Origin: Candidatus Competibacteraceae bacterium
GTDB taxonomy: Bacteria; Pseudomonadota; Gammaproteobacteria; Competibacterales; Competibacteraceae
Reading direction: 5' to 3'
DNA length: 15,531 nucleotides
Assembly (NCBI GenBank): GCA_020445045.1
Contig: JAGRHI010000054.1
Location: 1 to 15,531 of the forward strand
Below the pieces are notes generated by a model. The model was not told where the DNA came from and searched no databases. It saw only the letters and a program-made list of their open reading frames with translations. The translations under genes were made by a program, and so were the position numbers. Positions 1-7,044 of the stretch are shown one piece after another. Positions within the stretch are counted from its first letter, which is position 1. Each line of letters begins with the position of its first letter.

Positions 1-2648
1 ATCCCCACGCACGTAGGGAACGGAGTGTCTTAACCACGGCAGCACGCGCCCTGTGCGGTTCATCCCCACGCACGTAGGGAACGGACCCTCAAATAAAACA
101 AGAACTTCGTCGCCTTCGGTTCATCCCCACGCACGTAGGGAACGGCCCGCCGAATTCACCGCATAGCAGGAAGACGGCGGTTCATCCCCACGCACGTAGG
201 GAACGGATCAGGTGACCATTTGGCCGAATGAAACAAGGCGGTTCATCCCCACGCACGTAGGGAACGGAAGTCTGGAACCTGCACGATAGCCTCGCGAGGC
301 GGTTCATCCCCACGCACGTAGGGAACGGCCCTTCCCGGACTTGGCGGCGCAGTTCGATGCCGGTTCATCCCCACGCACGTAGGGAACGGATCCGCCGTGG
401 CCCTCTTGCCGCGCCGCTTCACGGTTCATCCCCACGCACGTAGGGAACGGGTCGATGATTCCGCCGGCACCGTCGTCGGTCGCGGTTCATCCCCACGCAC
501 GTAGGGAACGGATCCAGCGCGCCGACGTGATCGCCATCGAGGACGGTTCATCCCCACGCACGTAGGGAACGGTGGTGTGACTGGGACCGGCGCGAGTTTC
601 CAGACGGTTCATCCCCACGCACGTAGGGAACGGGTTTTCGCCGCGTCCCGGTAGATCGCCAACAGCGGTTCATCCCCACGCACGTAGGGAACGGGTTCGG
701 TCAAATCGGTCAAGGTCATTATTCGCCGGTTCATCCCCACGCACGTAGGGAACGGTGTCCCTCGTTGTTCAGCAGCATCGCGATCGCCGGTTCATCCCCA
801 CGCACGTAGGGAACGGGAAAGCGGAGCGGTGCAACAGATTGCCGAAACCGGTTCATCCCCACGCACGTAGGGAACGGCTGCTCCAACAGGTCGAGGCGAC
901 CATGGACGGCGGTTCATCCCCACGCACGTAGGGAACGGAAGATCGGCCAGGTTTCGACCGTTTGGCAGCGCGGTTCATCCCCACGCACGTAGGGAACGGA
1001 TGCTCACAAGCGCTGATTGTTGATCAACAGCCGGTTCATCCCCACGCACGTAGGGAACGGGGTTGCGCGGATGCGGGTTGTCAGCGCTATACCGGTTCAT
1101 CCCCACGCACGTAGGGAACGGTTCGGGGGGGGATTTCTGTTATTCCCCGACCGCGGTTCATCCCCACGCACGTAGGGAACGGAACATGACCTTGAGCAAG
1201 GGATTGGCCTCGATCGGTTCATCCCCACGCACGTAGGGAACGGCAAGCCGAAACGGCCGCCGCCGCCGCCCGGACCGGTTCATCCCCACGCACGTAGGGA
1301 ACGGTAACTCGTGTGCGGGCGGCACCACGCCGCGCTCGGTTCATCCCCACGCACGTAGGGAACGGCCCTCAATCTGACGGGCATCAACGGGCGCACGCGG
1401 TTCATCCCCACGCACGTAGGGAACGGTCACCAACGATTGCCGTCGAATACTCACCGCGCGGTTCATCCCCACGCACGTAGGGAACGGATCCTGCTGCTAG
1501 CCCACCGCCGCGAACTGATCGGTTCATCCCCACGCACGTAGGGAACGGGGGTAATCGCGACCTCGGTTTTTCGCTAGTCGCGGTTCATCCCCACGCACGT
1601 AGGGAACGGCGTCGAATTTGAGGTGACAGCCACCGGGAAGTTCGGTTCATCCCCACGCACGTAGGGAACGGCCGTCACTGAGCCAGACTACTCTAGCGAG
1701 ACGCGGTTCATCCCCACGCACGTAGGGAACGGACATCGCTCGAAGGGGTAGGCCACAGGGTGATCGGTTCATCCCCACGCACGTAGGGAACGGAGCAGAT
1801 CATCACCGGCGCGGACGTGCCCAGGCGGTTCATCCCCACGCACGTAGGGAACGGCGATCCATCGAAGTCATCAGCAAGCGGCTGGCCGGTTCATCCCCAC
1901 GCACGTAGGGAACGGGTCCCAAGCGGCGTCTGGATTTTCAACGCCCTCGGTTCATCCCCACGCACGTAGGGAACGGGACAGCGCGTCCCGGTGTTCGCGC
2001 CATTTTTTCGGTTCATCCCCACGCACGTAGGGAACGGGTAGAGAAACACTACGGAGATAAGCGCGAGGACGGTTCATCCCCACGCACGTAGGGAACGGCC
2101 GCTTCGGTGGCCAACTGATCCCAATACGAACGGTTCATCCCCACGCACGTAGGGAACGGGTCCAATTGACCGCCGTCCCGACCATCGAGAGCGGTTCATC
2201 CCCACGCACGTAGGGAACGGGCTGACATCATCCGTTTCCTGCCGGTGCATTCCCGGTTCATCCCCACGCACGTAGGGAACGGTCATGACGCATCCTCTTC
2301 GCCGGGCAGCACTGCGGTTCATCCCCACGCACGTAGGGAACGGATCGCCGTATCCGGGTTATGTCAGCGGCTCCACGGTTCATCCCCACGCACGTAGGGA
2401 ACGGACCCGTCCCTGCAACGCTATCCAGTCGATAGGCGGTTCATCCCCACGCACGTAGGGAACGGGACTGCTCCAGCAAGCCATGGCACTGGATCGGCGG
2501 TTCATCCCCACGCACGTAGGGAACGGTGCAGTTCCGCACTGAGTTGGAATACCCCCCACGGTTCATCCCCACGCACGTAGGGAACGGACCGATAAATATC
2601 TGGACGCCGGACTGGTGGTCGGTTCATCCCCACGCACGTAGGGAACGG
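1..2648 (-). CRISPR. Type I-E CRISPR array, 44 repeats and 43 spacers, open at the left edge
   Basis: A 29-nt repeat recurs every 61 bp. Read on the minus strand it starts CCGTTCCC and ends GGGGATGAACCG. The first copy (1-23) is cut by the window edge; the other 43 copies look identical by eye. Spacers are 32 nt except two of 33 nt (1610-1642 and 2221-2253). In crRNA sense the repeat folds into a 6-bp stem (CCCTAC with GTGGGG, loop GTGC, one U-G wobble). This leaves the 8-nt 3' tail ATGAACCG, which matches the E. coli handle ATAAACCG except for one base. That tail sets the orientation: transcription runs right to left, the leader is at 2649, and the newest spacer should be 2588-2619. There is no degenerate terminal repeat, so the old end lies outside the window. 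Confidence 0.99.
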
Positions 2649-2656
2649 ACTTCCAT

Positions 2657-2669
2657 TAACTCTATGTTA
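2657..2669 (-). promoter_or_regulatory. Possible IHF-like site in the leader
   Basis: On the minus strand this reads TAACATAGAGTTA. It matches 7 of the 9 specified positions of the IHF consensus WATCAA-N4-TTR and is itself a small dyad (TAAC/GTTA). It ends 9 bp from the first repeat and has A/T tracts on its upstream side. In E. coli type I-E, IHF bends the leader at a similar distance (roughly -9 to -35) to guide Cas1-Cas2. The match is degenerate and the region is AT-rich, so chance is possible. Confidence 0.35.
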
Positions 2670-2690
2670 TTTCTATAAAAAAGAAGCCAC

Positions 2691-2710
2691 AAAAAATCCA
2701 CCGATTTTTT
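2691..2710. repeat. Perfect 8-bp inverted repeat in the leader
   Basis: AAAAAATC and GATTTTTT flank a CACC spacer. The dyad starts 43 bp upstream of the first repeat. The stem is nearly all A-T, so it is a weak terminator candidate, and it may instead be a protein-binding dyad. It partly overlaps a second dyad at 2699-2739. Confidence 0.7.
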
Positions 2711-2739
2711 GCTCGAACCGTAGCGCAAAGAGCTCGGTG
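2699..2739. repeat. Interrupted 10-bp inverted repeat in the leader
   Basis: CACCGA (2699-2704) and GCTC (2711-2714) together are the reverse complement of GAGCTCGGTG (2730-2739). A TTTTTT tract interrupts the left arm, and 15 bp separate the arms. It shares bases with the dyad at 2691-2710, so the two could not form as cruciform or RNA hairpins at the same time. The role is unknown; a binding site for the adaptation complex or a host factor is an inference. Confidence 0.5.
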
Positions 2740-2762
2740 ATTAAAAATTTATCCAATTGATT

Positions 2763-3062
2763 TTAATTACTATTTTCCACGGGTACGGGCGGTAGAAACG
2801 ATACTAGCTTCAATCCATCGAATTCCACCGGCATCCGCCGATTCTTGCCTAGCGTCACGAAGTCAAATCCCGACTCCGTATTCGTGCTCCAGGCCATCAC
2901 GGCATTACCTTCCTCAAGCCCCACTTCCACCTGTTGCCAGATCATCTCCCGTATCCGTCGCGTCACATCGCCCACGTACACGCCAGCGCGCACTTCCAGC
3001 ATCCAGATCGCCAACCGGCCGCGCAATCGCGGCGGTACGTTCTCAACCACGATGACCAGCAT
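2763..3062 (-). CDS. cas2: Cas2, type I-E adaptation protein
   Basis: This 99-residue protein is the structural partner of Cas1 in the Cas1-Cas2 integrase, which captures prespacers and inserts them at the leader end of the array. It starts MLVIVVENVPPRLRGRLAIW, almost the same as E. coli Cas2 as I recall it. It keeps the conserved GVYVGDV and MAWSTNTE segments, and the conserved acidic residue is E7. E. coli Cas2 has 94 residues, so the length is normal. I chose the ATG at 3062 because homology begins there; the same frame stays open upstream to 3254 without family similarity. The start lies inside the 3' end of cas1 (20-bp overlap), which suggests translational coupling. The only purine-rich stretch upstream (AGAGAG) is rather far from the ATG. 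The gene is the last in the operon and ends directly at the leader. Confidence 0.96.
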   Translation of the reverse strand: MLVIVVENVPPRLRGRLAIWMLEVRAGVYVGDVTRRIREMIWQQVEVGLEEGNAVMAWSTNTESGFDFVTLGKNRRMPVEFDGLKLVSFLPPVPVENSN

Positions 3063-3963
3063 CGCCGAGACTCTCTGGGTTCGGAATCGCGGGTGGCACC
3101 GCCTCGGGCGGCGCCGTTGGCACCGGCAAATCGCCAGCCGCCAATACCTCTTCAATCGAGGGAATGATGCGTTCCAACAGTTTCGTCTGTCGGAAGCTGT
3201 CGCGACAGCGCAATCGAACCTCCCGTTCCGGCTGCGGTGGTGCTTTGGCCGCAATCTGAAAGGCTACCGGCACCACCGTGTCAAATTTAAACAGATCCGC
3301 GATATCGTACACGAACGACAATGGTTTGCCGCTATGGATGAACCCCACCGCCGGCGCATATCCCGCCGCCAGCACCGCCGCCTCGGTAATTCCGTACAGA
3401 CACGCGGTCGCCGCGCTCAAGCAGCGATTGACCACATTACTGGCGTCCCAGTCTTCTGGATTGTAACGGCGCCCGTCCCACTGGACGCGAAACCGCTGCG
3501 CCAGAATCTGATAGGTCTTGCGCACTCGCGCACCTTCGATACCTCGCAACTGATCCACGCTACGCCGGGTCGGCGGCTCCTCGCCAAAGCGTAGGGCGTA
3601 CATCTTACGCACTACTTTCAACCGCGCCGCTTCATCCAGCGCCAGCTTCGCTTGATACAGCAACCGGTCAGAACGCGCTCCGCCTGGCTGCCCGGAAGCA
3701 TACAAGCGCACGCCTGCCTCACCGACCCACACCAGCAACGTTCCGACCCGCGCCGCCAGGGCCGCCGCCGCATGCGACACTCGCGTTCCCGGTTGGAGCA
3801 TCAAACACGCCACGCTGCCCACGGGGATATGCGTCCTTACCCCATTCACATCGACGACCACAAACGCACCATCCAGCACGTCGATCTCGCCGTATTCGAT
3901 GAACATCATCGAGATCCGGTCTTTCATCGGGATGGGTTTCAAAGGGGGAAGTAAATTGGTCAT
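3043..3963 (-). CDS. cas1: Cas1, type I-E integrase
   Basis: This 306-residue metal-dependent integrase joins protospacers to the repeat ends; E. coli Cas1 has 305 residues. The N-terminal beta domain holds RTHIPVGSVACLML (about 43-56), and the alpha-helical catalytic domain follows. By alignment with E. coli E141, H208, D218 and D221, the metal ligands are E143 (RGIEGARV), H210 (GFIHSGKP), D220 and D223 (FVYDIAD). The C-terminus ends SLGDAGHRG, close to the E. coli ending as I recall it. The start codon is the ATG at 3963, giving an N-terminus two residues longer than E. coli. The upstream Shine-Dalgarno is weak. A 28-bp gap separates it from cas6e, the widest spacing between the effector and adaptation genes, and it overlaps cas2 by 20 bp. 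Confidence 0.98.
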   Translation of the reverse strand: MTNLLPPLKPIPMKDRISMMFIEYGEIDVLDGAFVVVDVNGVRTHIPVGSVACLMLQPGTRVSHAAAALAARVGTLLVWVGEAGVRLYASGQPGGARSDRLLYQAKLALDEAARLKVVRKMYALRFGEEPPTRRSVDQLRGIEGARVRKTYQILAQRFRVQWDGRRYNPEDWDASNVVNRCLSAATACLYGITEAAVLAAGYAPAVGFIHSGKPLSFVYDIADLFKFDTVVPVAFQIAAKAPPQPEREVRLRCRDSFRQTKLLERIIPSIEEVLAAGDLPVPTAPPEAVPPAIPNPESLGDAGHRG

Positions 3964-3991
3964 ATCTAAAGCATCCGAACGCCAACGAGGC

Positions 3992-4681
3992 CTAAACCCG
4001 CCGCACCAGCAACAGGCCGCAGCCGAATGCCTTGGCGGGGCCGAGACCGCTCATTAGCGACCGGCAAAAAGCGGTCGGCTCAGTCACGGTCAATACACCC
4101 TCGAAATCAAGCGTGCTAAACACAATGGGCGATCCACCGCGCTTGTATAGTTGGTGGCGGCGATAACCATCGATTCGTGTCTTCTCCACGCGAAACCCAG
4201 CGGCGGCCGAACGAGGTGTCAACCAAGCCAGTCCCGGTTGATCGTAGAGGCCACCGGTTGGATCGGGTGCCATGCCGCGCTGATGCGCATCCATCACTAC
4301 ATCATGACGAACGGAACGCGCCCCCGGCGCGCTTGCCCGCTTGACCGTCGGGTTAGCCCGCAGCGAAAACGCCAGCCGATCTCCCGCGCGTAAACAGGGC
4401 TTGTAATCACGGCTGCGAACTCGCCAGACACGCGAATTCGCTACAGGTGGCCGTGCCGAGACCACATAAAATGCAGGTCGCTCGGCGTCATCAATGACTC
4501 GATACAGAAAATCGCGCTGAATTCCAGGATCAGTCACAAATAGCCGCCACAGCGCTTGATGTAGTCCGTAACCTTCCAACCCGAATCGGGCGACAAAGAC
4601 CCGTGCATCGGCGCTATCATGCAACTCGATCCGGCTGAAATAGCCGCGCGTCACGGACGCGGATTGTGTAATTGCCGACAT
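3992..4681 (-). CDS. cas6e: Cas6e (CasE/Cse3), crRNA-processing endoribonuclease
   Basis: This 229-residue protein would cut the pre-crRNA at the base of the repeat hairpin and stay bound as the head of Cascade. It has two ferredoxin-like halves. The probable catalytic histidine is H41 in GYGLHQALWRLF, aligned with H20 of E. coli CasE. The family glycine-rich loop is GLGPAKAFGCG (212-222), and FEGVL lies upstream of it. It is longer than E. coli CasE (199 residues), partly through about 12 extra N-terminal residues before the first beta strand (GYFSRIEL). I kept the ATG at 4681 because GGAGG lies 8 nt upstream within the end of cas5e. A GTG at codon 10 is the alternative. Only 3 bp separate it from cas5e. 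Confidence 0.95.
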   Translation of the reverse strand: MSAITQSASVTRGYFSRIELHDSADARVFVARFGLEGYGLHQALWRLFVTDPGIQRDFLYRVIDDAERPAFYVVSARPPVANSRVWRVRSRDYKPCLRAGDRLAFSLRANPTVKRASAPGARSVRHDVVMDAHQRGMAPDPTGGLYDQPGLAWLTPRSAAAGFRVEKTRIDGYRRHQLYKRGGSPIVFSTLDFEGVLTVTEPTAFCRSLMSGLGPAKAFGCGLLLVRRV

Positions 4682-4684
4682 GGC

Positions 4685-5434
4685 CTAGCCCTCCGGTGGC
4701 GTGATGGATAGAAGATAACCACGCCGCTCACGCCGTTCACGAAATTGCCATCGACGACGACTTAACGGCTGATCACGGCGCGTCACGGTCAACAGCGCCG
4801 TTAAGCCGTGTTCTTCGATGCCTTCTTCCCAATGCAGCGTCGGCGATGAATCCCGCTTGAGGCTGTCAGCCAGAATTACTTCATCGTGAAAGGAAACTTG
4901 CGTTAAAGCAGCGGCTAAATGATCCGCTGTGACCACTTGCGCCTGTACCGGCAACGCCAGCGGACACGATTTACGCCCCAAATACAGCGTGAATTTTGGC
5001 TTCGCCAACGCCGTCGCCAGCGCCGCCAGTGAATGCGGCGCATCCGGCAACGCCCACAGCGCCACGGTGTACAGCGCATCACAGCGGTATTCGCGGCTGG
5101 ACAGCACCGTATTCAAATCATGGCGCGGGATCAGCAATTCGTCGCGGCGGGTTCGATGCGGACGCTTCTTCATATCGGAAGCCGACGGCGCTTGCGCGGT
5201 GTGATAGTCGCGCAACAACATCCCCACTGACTCGACCCGCACCGCGAAGCCATATCCCGCCGCCAGCGCCGCTAACCGCTCTTCCTCATTGCGGCGAATA
5301 CCGAGCGCCGCCGCCAGTAAACCAATCATGGCGGACTTGGACGGTTGCGTATCGCTGCCGCGCTCCTGCCCGACTGCAATCACACCCCACGCCGCCAGCG
5401 GCCCATACAGGCGAAACAAGAGATAGTCCGCCAT
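4685..5434 (-). CDS. cas5e: Cas5e (CasD), Cascade subunit that holds the crRNA 5' handle
   Basis: This 249-residue RAMP protein caps the 5' end of the crRNA in Cascade and contacts Cas8e and the Cas7e backbone. Family marks are the N-terminal strand YLLFRLYGPLAAWG (4-17), the segment KSAMIGLLAAALGI (33-46), LLRDYHT (73-79), YRCDALYTVALW (116-127) and the signature YLGRKSCPLALP (151-162). E. coli CasD has 224 residues. The extra length lies mostly in the loop after RDYHT and at the basic C-terminus (RRRWQFRERRERR). The ATG at 5434 is preceded by GAGGA 7 nt upstream, inside the end of cas7e. The 3-bp gaps on both sides point to coupled translation. Confidence 0.95.
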   Translation of the reverse strand: MADYLLFRLYGPLAAWGVIAVGQERGSDTQPSKSAMIGLLAAALGIRRNEEERLAALAAGYGFAVRVESVGMLLRDYHTAQAPSASDMKKRPHRTRRDELLIPRHDLNTVLSSREYRCDALYTVALWALPDAPHSLAALATALAKPKFTLYLGRKSCPLALPVQAQVVTADHLAAALTQVSFHDEVILADSLKRDSSPTLHWEEGIEEHGLTALLTVTRRDQPLSRRRWQFRERRERRGYLLSITPPEG

Positions 5435-5437
5435 GCG

Positions 5438-6496
5438 TCAATCCTCACCGACAAACGAGAGCAGTTCAGCGAGTTTTCCTTCGCCGGTGGTCGTGTTAAA
5501 CGAGTACCGATCCGCCGCGCAAGCGCCATACACTTGATCGATCTTGCCGCAACAGTCAGTCAGTTCGGTAATCGCGCGGCCCAATAGATCATCTCCACTC
5601 ATCGGCCTTAAGAAAGCCACTGATAACGAACGCGGTTGGGCATCCCCCTTTTCCACCAGCACGAATGAAGCTCGCGCCCGCGAAGCAAAACTGTTCTGTT
5701 TGCCGGTCGGGGCAATCGTGGCGGCGCACTCGGTCAGAGCCCGCAAAGTTTTATCGCACAAATCACGGTCGCCATTCAGATTGTCCAGCAATAGCGCCCG
5801 GTCAATGCACAGATAGAGGTAAAATAGCGCCGCGCCAAATTCAGTTTCGCCCATGTGACCGGCGCCTACGTCCTCAATGCCCTGATTGAGATCATCCACT
5901 GCGGTAAAGAAGTCGTCCTCCACTTGGCAACGATGCACCGCCAGCGCATGAGCGACTTGCGCGGCAGCTTCGGTATTAAAAACAGGTGCCGCCGCCAGCA
6001 TCCGCCCAAACAGCGCAATATCCGCCGCGCTGTGTTTCTGCCGTAGTAATTTCAATTCCTGTTCGCTAGGTTCGGTTTGGCGATCTGCCAGTTGCTTGAT
6101 CAAGGCATGAATAGCGGCTTCTTCTTCAGGACTAAAATGAGCAAGTTGTTCAATTTCCAATTCTTGAAATGGATTATCAGCCTTCACTGCTTTTAACTTT
6201 CCAAATTGCCCAGCAATCGCTTTAGCCCATTCTCTGGCTTTCGTATCGGAGACTTTTAGTTGTACGAGCATCTCATAAATTTTCTTGCCCATTTCCTTGG
6301 TGCGAGTGCCAACATGTCCGGCAAGTGAAGATTGAAATACGTCGGATGTACGCCATGCCCGTTTCAGGCTTTGCGATGAAATGCGTAAACGCAATACGCC
6401 GCCCATGACTGCGGTTTTGGGACGACCCAAATCATCACGATTCAGATTAGCGGGCGGGTAACTGGTCAGCAAGTGCAACTGTAAAAAACGATTCAT
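5438..6496 (-). CDS. cas7e: Cas7e (CasC/Cse4), Cascade backbone subunit
   Basis: This 352-residue protein forms the six-copy filament that holds the spacer part of the crRNA. It shows the family start FLQLHLLTSYPPANLNRDD (4-22), the signature RISSQSLKRAWR (38-49), FTAVDDL (197-203) and the late segment APTGKQNSFASRA (262-274). E. coli CasC has 363 residues. A TTG at 6511 lies in frame upstream, but I prefer the ATG at 6496: homology begins there, and GGAG sits 9 nt upstream, overlapping the TTG codon. The 56-bp gap to cse2 is the widest inside the cas operon and contains no clear terminator. The codons in the N-terminal third are more AT-rich than those of cas5e. Confidence 0.96.
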   Translation of the reverse strand: MNRFLQLHLLTSYPPANLNRDDLGRPKTAVMGGVLRLRISSQSLKRAWRTSDVFQSSLAGHVGTRTKEMGKKIYEMLVQLKVSDTKAREWAKAIAGQFGKLKAVKADNPFQELEIEQLAHFSPEEEAAIHALIKQLADRQTEPSEQELKLLRQKHSAADIALFGRMLAAAPVFNTEAAAQVAHALAVHRCQVEDDFFTAVDDLNQGIEDVGAGHMGETEFGAALFYLYLCIDRALLLDNLNGDRDLCDKTLRALTECAATIAPTGKQNSFASRARASFVLVEKGDAQPRSLSVAFLRPMSGDDLLGRAITELTDCCGKIDQVYGACAADRYSFNTTTGEGKLAELLSFVGED

Positions 6497-6552
6497 CGGG
6501 TTATTCTCCAAGAGCGATTAGCCATTCAAAATTTCAGAGTTGAAAGTCCGGC

Positions 6553-7044
6553 TTAGTGCGGCAATGCGCCATAGTAGTCATAAGCCCATCGTTTACGGGT
6601 TCGTTCATTCCAGCCGTAAACGCTATTAGCCAAATCACACAGATTGGCTTGATCATCCAGCAGATGCAAAACCCGGCGCAGGGCGTTAAACAATTCCTCA
6701 TGGGTCTGGCATTGCAGCAAGCGACGGAAGCGCAATTCACTGACCGGTGGACGATCACCACTGATAGGTGTCGCCATTTGGAAGGGCAATGGGTTTGAAA
6801 TGGGTTGCTTGATGATCGCCACCAATCCGGCGACCGCCAAAAGTCGATCAGGATTAACCGGCGCATCAGCGACAGTCCGCAACGCCCGGCTTAATTGATG
6901 AAACGCAGGCACAAACGCCACTTCGACTAATGATCCGCAGCGACGCAATGCCGCCCGGTCGCCTCGGTTATCAGCCAAGGCGCGATGCCACTGCGCTAAT
7001 TGCTGTCCAGCGGCATTGTCAGGGGAAAATTCCAACCATTTCAT
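6553..7044 (-). CDS. cse2: Cse2 (CasB, Cas11), Cascade small subunit
   Basis: This 163-residue, mainly helical and basic protein matches the length of E. coli CasB (160). Two copies form the inner belly of Cascade and stabilise the R-loop. Identification rests on position between cas8e and cas7e, on size, and on family-like segments: RRCGSLVEVAFVPAFHQL in the first third, SELRFRRLLQC in the middle, and a C-terminal pattern of basic residues (WNERTRKRWAYDYY). The sequence is less conserved than the other subunits, as is usual for Cse2. The ATG at 7044 overlaps the cas8e stop codon as ATGA and is preceded by AAGGA 7 nt upstream, so the start is well supported. Confidence 0.92.
   Translation of the reverse strand: MKWLEFSPDNAAGQQLAQWHRALADNRGDRAALRRCGSLVEVAFVPAFHQLSRALRTVADAPVNPDRLLAVAGLVAIIKQPISNPLPFQMATPISGDRPPVSELRFRRLLQCQTHEELFNALRRVLHLLDDQANLCDLANSVYGWNERTRKRWAYDYYGALPH

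Larger units (their letters stand above)
2649..2762 (-). promoter_or_regulatory. CRISPR leader between cas2 and the first repeat
   Basis: This 114-bp AT-rich stretch lies between the cas2 stop codon and the leader-proximal repeat. In type I-E systems the leader drives array transcription and directs Cas1-Cas2 to the first repeat. A possible -10 hexamer, TATAGA, sits on the minus strand at 2677-2672 and would start transcription about 16 nt before the first repeat. The -35 position 17 bp upstream (TGGATT) is a poor match, so the promoter is tentative. The leader also holds an IHF-like site and two overlapping dyads, listed separately. No GC-rich hairpin followed by a T-run separates cas2 from the array. 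Confidence 0.85.

Noticed and set aside
2074..2328. 84-codon open frame inside the CRISPR array
   Set aside because: Its translation is made of repeat-derived PYVRGDEP and CVGMNR units joined by spacers; such frames are a known misannotation of type I-E arrays.
2691..2710. Rho-independent terminator after cas2
   Set aside because: The hairpin stem is almost wholly A-T with only one G-C pair per arm, so it would be too weak for a classical terminator.
3063..3254. 64-codon upstream extension of cas2
   Set aside because: It lies within cas1 in another frame, is Arg/Cys-rich and unlike Cas2; family homology begins at the ATG at 3062.
6497..6552. Hidden toxin-antitoxin RNA pair (CreTA-like) in the cas operon gaps
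   Set aside because: I looked for degenerate copies of the CRISPR repeat in the gaps at 3964-3991, 6497-6552 and 11506-11994 and saw none.
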